NCBI GenBank assembly: GCA_018268465.1 | Contig: JAFDWN010000010.1 | Coordinates: forward strand, 230,849 to 294,848 | From: Actinomycetota bacterium | GTDB lineage: Bacteria; Actinomycetota; Actinomycetes; Mycobacteriales; Mycobacteriaceae | Direction of reading: 5' to 3' | DNA length: 64,000 bases | Shown: piece after piece, positions 59,872 through 64,000 of the stretch | How the letters are laid out: each line of letters starts with the position of its first letter | Position numbering within the stretch: the first letter of the stretch is position 1 | Program-made: the position numbers and the translations under genes | Notes under the pieces: model-generated | Seen by the model: the letters and a program-made list of their open reading frames with translations, nothing else | The model's database searches: none | What the model was told of the DNA's origin: nothing

Positions 59872-60682
59872 GCCATCGGTCCGGGTAGAGCTCGTCCGCG
59901 CACCGCGCGGCTGGCGGCGCATCCGCGCCGTGCTGGTGCGGATCAACGCGTTCGGACTCGTCGAACTGCAGAAGCTGCGCCACGACCGCACCGAACTGGT
60001 CACCCGGATGGTGCAGCCGGCGCTGTGGCTGCTGATCTTCGGGCAGACGTTCAGCCATTTGAAGGTCATCGACACCGGCGACGTGTCCTATCTGGCCTTC
60101 CTCGCCCCCGGCATCATCGCCCAGTCGGCGCTGTTCATCTCGATCTTCTACGGCATCCAGATCATCTGGGACCGCGACGCGGGCATCCTCGCCAAGCTGA
60201 TGGTGACCCCGGCGCCCGCGTCGGCGCTGATCACCGGCAAGGCGTTCGCAGCGGGCGTGCGCTCGGCCGTGCAGGTGGTGGGGGTGCTTGCGCTGGCCTG
60301 CATCATGGGCGTCGCGCTGACCACCAATCCGCTCCGCATTCTCGGCGCAATGGCCGTGGTGGTCCTGGGTTCGGCGTTCTTCGCCTGCCTGTCGATGACG
60401 CTGGCCGGGCTGGTGCGTAAACGGGACCGCATGATGGGGATCGGACAAGCCATCACCATGCCGTTGTTCTTCGCGTCCAATGCGCTCTACCCCGTCGATG
60501 TGATGCCGCAGTGGCTGCGCTGGCTGTCGGCGGTCAACCCGCTCAGTTACGAGGTCAACGCCTTGCGCGGGCTGCTCATCGGCACCCCGTCCAATCCGCT
60601 GCTCGACGTGTCGGTGCTGGTGGCCGCGGCGGTCATCGGGATCGCCGCGGCCTCAGCCCTGGTCCGCCGCCTCGTGCGCTGA
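59861..60682 (+). CDS. ABC-2 type permease (DrrB-type)
   Basis: A 273-residue membrane protein with six helices and the ABC-2 signature end (AITMPLFFASNALYPVDVMP, SAVNPLSYEVNALRGLLIG). GTG at 59861 overlaps the ATPase end by 11 nt and follows AGGAGG at 59845-59850. Forms the pore of the MarR-controlled exporter; substrate unknown. Confidence 0.93.
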   Translation: MSVEPSVRVELVRAPRGWRRIRAVLVRINAFGLVELQKLRHDRTELVTRMVQPALWLLIFGQTFSHLKVIDTGDVSYLAFLAPGIIAQSALFISIFYGIQIIWDRDAGILAKLMVTPAPASALITGKAFAAGVRSAVQVVGVLALACIMGVALTTNPLRILGAMAVVVLGSAFFACLSMTLAGLVRKRDRMMGIGQAITMPLFFASNALYPVDVMPQWLRWLSAVNPLSYEVNALRGLLIGTPSNPLLDVSVLVAAAVIGIAAASALVRRLVR

Positions 60683-60735
60683 CCCTGCGATATCGCTGCT
60701 CCCGCGTGCACTGACCATGTGCGAGAGCACCGGAA

Positions 60736-61212
60736 TCACCGGTCGGCGCGCAGTGCGTCCGCCAGCGTCCACACCGCGACACCCAGCAGGGCGACATCCT
60801 TGAACAGGAATCCGCCCGTAGCCGACAGCGCCGGGAACCCGCCCGCCGTCGCCTCGGTCACCCCGGGCGTGGTGAACAGGAAGCTGATGGTCGCGACGAA
60901 CAGACCGATCGCGAGGACGCTGCCCGCCGCCGAGACCTTCGGCCACCACGGCTTGACCGCGAGCAGCACCGCGGCCGTCAGCTCGAAGACGCCGAGCAGC
61001 GCGGAGAACGTGCCGATCGAAAAGATGTTGTAGAGCCAGCCCATGAACGGGCTCGACGACACCAGCGGCGCGATGCCCTCGGCTTCGTAGGCCATGAACT
61101 TCAGTCCGCCGAACCAGGCGATCACGATCACCAGGCCGTAGCGCGCGATGAGGGCCGCGGCAGTGTCGAGGGTCGTCCGGGCCGGCCGGACCGTGTGCAG
61201 ATCTGTGGACAT
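60736..61212 (-). CDS. DUF417 membrane protein (YkgB/RclC-like)
   Basis: A 158-residue protein with four hydrophobic helices (LIARYGLVIVIAWFGGLKFM, LLGVFELTAAVLLAVKPWW) and the DUF417 end GGFPALSATGGFLFKDVALLG. E. coli relative RclC belongs to the reactive-chlorine response. AGGAG 7 nt before the ATG. It converges with the ABC operon and is divergent from the acyl-CoA dehydrogenases. Confidence 0.9.
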   Translation of the reverse strand: MSTDLHTVRPARTTLDTAAALIARYGLVIVIAWFGGLKFMAYEAEGIAPLVSSSPFMGWLYNIFSIGTFSALLGVFELTAAVLLAVKPWWPKVSAAGSVLAIGLFVATISFLFTTPGVTEATAGGFPALSATGGFLFKDVALLGVAVWTLADALRADR

Positions 61213-61291
61213 GTCGATCTCCTTCGCTGTGGGGAGGTGCGTTCGAGGTGATGGTGCCGACGGCTGCGGGGAGCGTTACATCGGCCAACCA

Positions 61292-61301
61292 ACCGGACGG
61301 T
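61292..61301. promoter_or_regulatory. Short palindrome upstream of acyl-CoA dehydrogenases
   Basis: ACCG-GA-CGGT lies 41 nt before the dehydrogenase start; CTAC-cctgca-GTAG follows directly (about 61302-61315). ACCGnnCGGT-type sites are common TetR operators in mycobacterial lipid genes. Confidence 0.35.
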
Positions 61302-61342
61302 CTACCCTGCAGTAGGGCCGTCAGGCCCGACAGGAGGCCGTG

Positions 61343-62503
61343 ATGCAACTGGCGCTGACCGCGGATGAGACCACGTTCCGGGACGATCTCCGGACGTTCT
61401 TCACCACACAGATCCCCGCGGAGATCCGCGACCGGGTGCGGCTGGGGCGGCCCGTGGGCCGCGACGACATCGTCACCTGCCACCGGATCCTCAACGCGCA
61501 CGGCCTGGCCGTCCCGCACTGGCCGGTCCGGTGGGGCGGCCGGGACTGGTCCCCCACCCGGCTGCAGATCTGGCTGGACGAGATGCAGCTGGCGGCGGTC
61601 CCCGAGCCACTCAACTTCAACACCAAGATGGTGGGTCCGGTGATCGCGGAGTTCGGCTCGCCCGAGATCCAGCAGCGCTTCCTGCCCGCGACGGCCAATC
61701 TCGACATCTGGTGGTGCCAGGGCTTCTCCGAGCCCGACGCGGGTTCGGATCTGGCGTCGCTGCGTACCACCGCGATCCGCGACGGCGACAGCTACGTGGT
61801 GAACGGTCAGAAGACCTGGACCACCCTCGGTCAGTATGCCGACTGGATCTTCTGCCTGGTGCGCACCGATCCCGCCGCCCCCAAGCGCCAGGCAGGGATC
61901 TCCTTTCTGCTCATCGACATGGCCACGCCGGGTATCACGGTGCGGCCGATCAAGCTCATCGACGGCGGCTACGAAGTCAACGAGGTGTTCTTCTCCGATG
62001 TCCGGGTGCCCGCCGACCAGCTCGTCGGCGAGGAGAACCGCGGCTGGACCTATGCGAAGTTCCTGCTCGGCAACGAACGGACAGGCATCGCCGGTGTGGG
62101 TCGCACGAAGGTACGCCTGGCCGAGGTGAAGAAGCGCGCCACCGAGACCGGCCTGATCGCCGATCCGCTGTTCGCCGCACGGCTGGCAGAGGTCGAAAAC
62201 GAGCTGCTGGCACTCGAACTCACCCAGATGCGGGTGACGAGCGGATCGGCTGGAGGCAAACCGAATCCCGCCTCGTCGGTGCTCAAACTACGCGGCAGCC
62301 AGCTCCAACAGCTGGCCACCGAGTTGCTCGTCGAGGTCGCCGGGCCCGATGCGCTGCCGTTCGGCGCGGGCGACGACATCGGGTCGCCGCTGTGGGCGCA
62401 GGGCAGCGCGCCGCACTACCTCAACTACCGCAAAACGTCGATCTACGGTGGCAGCAACGAGATCCAGCGCACCATCATCGCGACCACCATTCTCGGATTG
62501 TGA
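61343..62503 (+). CDS. Acyl-CoA dehydrogenase, first subunit (FadE-type)
   Basis: A 386-residue acyl-CoA dehydrogenase: WWCQGFSEPDAGSDLASLRT (FAD/substrate region), DGDSYVVNGQKTWTTLGQYA and the C-terminal IYGGSNEIQRTIIATTILG. The Glu of the IYEGT-type motif is Gly, so the base must lie elsewhere or in the partner. AGGAGG at 61332-61337 points to the ATG at 61343. Followed after 8 nt by a second, shorter dehydrogenase; mycobacterial pairs like this form alpha2beta2 enzymes in sterol side-chain oxidation. Confidence 0.92.
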   Translation: MQLALTADETTFRDDLRTFFTTQIPAEIRDRVRLGRPVGRDDIVTCHRILNAHGLAVPHWPVRWGGRDWSPTRLQIWLDEMQLAAVPEPLNFNTKMVGPVIAEFGSPEIQQRFLPATANLDIWWCQGFSEPDAGSDLASLRTTAIRDGDSYVVNGQKTWTTLGQYADWIFCLVRTDPAAPKRQAGISFLLIDMATPGITVRPIKLIDGGYEVNEVFFSDVRVPADQLVGEENRGWTYAKFLLGNERTGIAGVGRTKVRLAEVKKRATETGLIADPLFAARLAEVENELLALELTQMRVTSGSAGGKPNPASSVLKLRGSQLQQLATELLVEVAGPDALPFGAGDDIGSPLWAQGSAPHYLNYRKTSIYGGSNEIQRTIIATTILGL

Positions 62504-62511
62504 GGCAGCAG

Positions 62512-63621
62512 ATGGATTTCGATCTCACCGACGAACAGGTCATGTTGCGCGACACCACCCGGGACCTGCTGTCGCGCAGCTACGACGCGGAGAGCCGCAC
62601 AAAGGTGGCCGACACCGACCTCGGCTGGAGTCGCGAGGTGTGGAACCGCCTGGCGGACACGGGGATTCTCGGGATCGGCGCCGACGCGACCCAGCTCGAG
62701 GTGGCCCTGGTGCTCGTCGAATTCGGGCGCATGCTGGCACCCGAACCGCTGGTGCATGCGGTGCTGGCGCCGGCGTCGCTGATCGCCGAGGCAGGCACCG
62801 CCGCGCAGCGGGAACTTGCCGACGAGGCGGCTGCGGGCACGCGGCTGCTGGCCTTCGCCCACCTCGAACCCGGGATGCGGACCGCAACCGCTGCTATCAC
62901 GACATCCGCAGAACCGCAGGGTGATTCGTGGGTGTTGACGGGACACAAGAATCCGGTGCTCGCCGGCGACTGCGCACAGACGGCCATCGTCAGCGCGGCC
63001 CTGCCCGACGGTGGCACGGGGTTGTTCCTGGTCGACGTCACCGACGGATCGGCCGCGGTGACGCGGCGCCCCTACCGGACGTTCGACGGCCGTCGGGGTG
63101 CGGAGATCGTCCTGGACCACGCGACCGCCGAACCGCTCGGCGATTTCGCCGACGCCTCCGGCGCCATCGCCCGAACCGTGATCCGGATCCAGTCGGCGCT
63201 GTGCGCCGAGGCCGTCGGAGCGATGGACGAAGCGCTACGCCTGACCACCGAATACCTTAAGACCCGCAAGCAGTTCGGCGTCACGCTCAGCACGTTCCAG
63301 ACGCTCACCCAGCGCGCGGCCGACATGTATGTCTCATTGGAGCTGGCCCGCAGTATGAACCTCTATGCCGCGATGTCGATCGCCGACGGCACCTTCGACC
63401 CCCTCATCGCGGCCAGAGCCAAACTGCAAGTGGGACGTTCGGCACGGCACATCGCCCAGGAGTCGATCCAGTTGCACGGCGGCATCGGCGTCACCGCCGA
63501 GTATCCGGTCGGCCACTACGCCGCGCGACTCACCGCGATCGAGCACACCGCCGGTACCTCACAGGATCAGCTGCACGTCCTGATCGACCGGATCGGCGAC
63601 TACGGGATCGTCACACTCTGA
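62512..63621 (+). CDS. Acyl-CoA dehydrogenase, second subunit (FadE-type)
   Basis: A 369-residue acyl-CoA dehydrogenase: MDFDLTDEQVMLRDTTRDLL, TTEYLKTRKQFGVTLSTFQ and QLHGGIGVTAEYPVGHY. The middle domain is shorter and less conserved than in one-subunit enzymes, as in beta subunits of ChsE-type heteromers. Start ATG at 62512 follows GAGGCAG. Substrate unknown; co-transcribed with the preceding gene. Confidence 0.92.
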   Translation: MDFDLTDEQVMLRDTTRDLLSRSYDAESRTKVADTDLGWSREVWNRLADTGILGIGADATQLEVALVLVEFGRMLAPEPLVHAVLAPASLIAEAGTAAQRELADEAAAGTRLLAFAHLEPGMRTATAAITTSAEPQGDSWVLTGHKNPVLAGDCAQTAIVSAALPDGGTGLFLVDVTDGSAAVTRRPYRTFDGRRGAEIVLDHATAEPLGDFADASGAIARTVIRIQSALCAEAVGAMDEALRLTTEYLKTRKQFGVTLSTFQTLTQRAADMYVSLELARSMNLYAAMSIADGTFDPLIAARAKLQVGRSARHIAQESIQLHGGIGVTAEYPVGHYAARLTAIEHTAGTSQDQLHVLIDRIGDYGIVTL

Positions 63622-63724
63622 CGTCATAGCGTCACGCTCTGAGGTCACGCGTCACCAATGCCGTTGTTGCCCAGACAACATCGAGGCACCGGGACTTGTC
63701 GGTGTCCTCTGTGATGATGGGGTC

Positions 63725-64000
63725 ATGTCCTCGAACCCCGCTCCGGTTGCCGAGCCCGGTGTTGTTGTGACGGGTAGTGAGCGGCTGGAGGCGTTGTTCG
63801 AGGAGCTGGCGCAGGTGTGCGGTCAGCGCAACGCGCTGGACGGGCGGATTGTGGAGATCGCCGCTGAGATCGACCGCGACGGGCTGTGGGGGGCCACCGG
63901 AGCCCGGTCGGTGGCCGCGTTGATGGCCTGGAAAACCGGGATGTCCCCGGCCAACGCGCACACCATCACCACCATCGCCGAACGCCGCACCGAGTTCCCG
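63725..64000 (+). CDS. DUF222/13E12-repeat protein, start only
   Basis: The first 92 codons of a DUF222 protein, running off the window. It reads VVTGSERLEALFEELAQVCG, then LWGATGARSVAALMAWKTGM and NAHTITTIAERRTEFP, the N-terminal pattern of the 13E12 repeat family. Full members usually end in an HNH nuclease domain and are present in many near-identical copies, some linked to REP13E12 elements. ATG at 63725. The end is not visible, so intactness cannot be judged. Confidence 0.85.
   Translation, partial: MSSNPAPVAEPGVVVTGSERLEALFEELAQVCGQRNALDGRIVEIAAEIDRDGLWGATGARSVAALMAWKTGMSPANAHTITTIAERRTEFP

Noticed and set aside
61531..62511. Upstream extension of the second acyl-CoA dehydrogenase
   Set aside because: It is the shifted frame of the first dehydrogenase; ATG 62512 starts the conserved sequence.

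Overview
The window is high-GC actinobacterial DNA with dense, short-spaced genes, frequent GTG starts and 4-nt GTGA/ATGA overlaps. Gene order matches the Mycobacterium tuberculosis segment glpQ1 (Rv3842c) to gltB (Rv3859c): glpQ1, Rv3843c-like, Rv3847-like, espR, Rv3850-like, hns-like (Rv3852), rraA/menG-like, ethA, ethR, Rv3856c-like, gltD, gltB. The size of the insertions and the right-hand metabolic genes suggest a fast-growing environmental Mycolicibacterium; species cannot be told from sequence alone. No rRNA, tRNA, CRISPR array or intact insertion sequence was found.

0-13 kb: GlpQ1, a DUF4328 membrane protein and a rhodanese; a cluster of DnaA-box-like sites; a NarL-type two-component pair and a 51-residue membrane peptide; a divergent nickel superoxide dismutase pair (sodN/sodX) where M. 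tuberculosis has sodA; the espR region, where a metallopeptidase/polytopic membrane protein pair converges on espR; a mucin-like secreted protein; CopC; the H-NS-like tail protein. 13-28 kb: RraA, the ethA/ethR locus with a perfect palindromic operator, a dinB polymerase with a LexA-type box on its start codon, a PHP protein, an ArsR-SulP pair, an F420-type oxidoreductase and gltBD.

28-45 kb: a CopB-type metal ATPase with a copper-type operator, a small secreted peptide, a decayed aqpZ, a DNA glycosylase, several oxidoreductases, a KstR-type operator before a SnoaL-like/sterol-dehydrogenase-like pair, msrBA, a ROK/MFS pair and a P450/TetR pair. 44.5-49 kb: a TetR, a methyltransferase and a glycosyltransferase-methyltransferase-(alpha/alpha) toroid operon; the same palindrome occurs at the TetR start and upstream of the operon, so these probably form one small uncharacterised regulon.

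49-64 kb: a large LuxR-type ATPase regulator, an orphan C39-like cysteine-peptidase-fold protein, a molybdate-binding Mop protein, a small exported protein, PAS-ANTAR, PncA, GlgX, a candidate structured RNA under a TetR-type operator, a TetR, an SDR, a MarR-controlled ABC exporter, DUF417, a two-subunit acyl-CoA dehydrogenase and the start of a DUF222/13E12 gene cut by the window end. Several start codons lie 6-9 nt after a -10 hexamer, the geometry of leaderless mRNAs common in mycobacteria.
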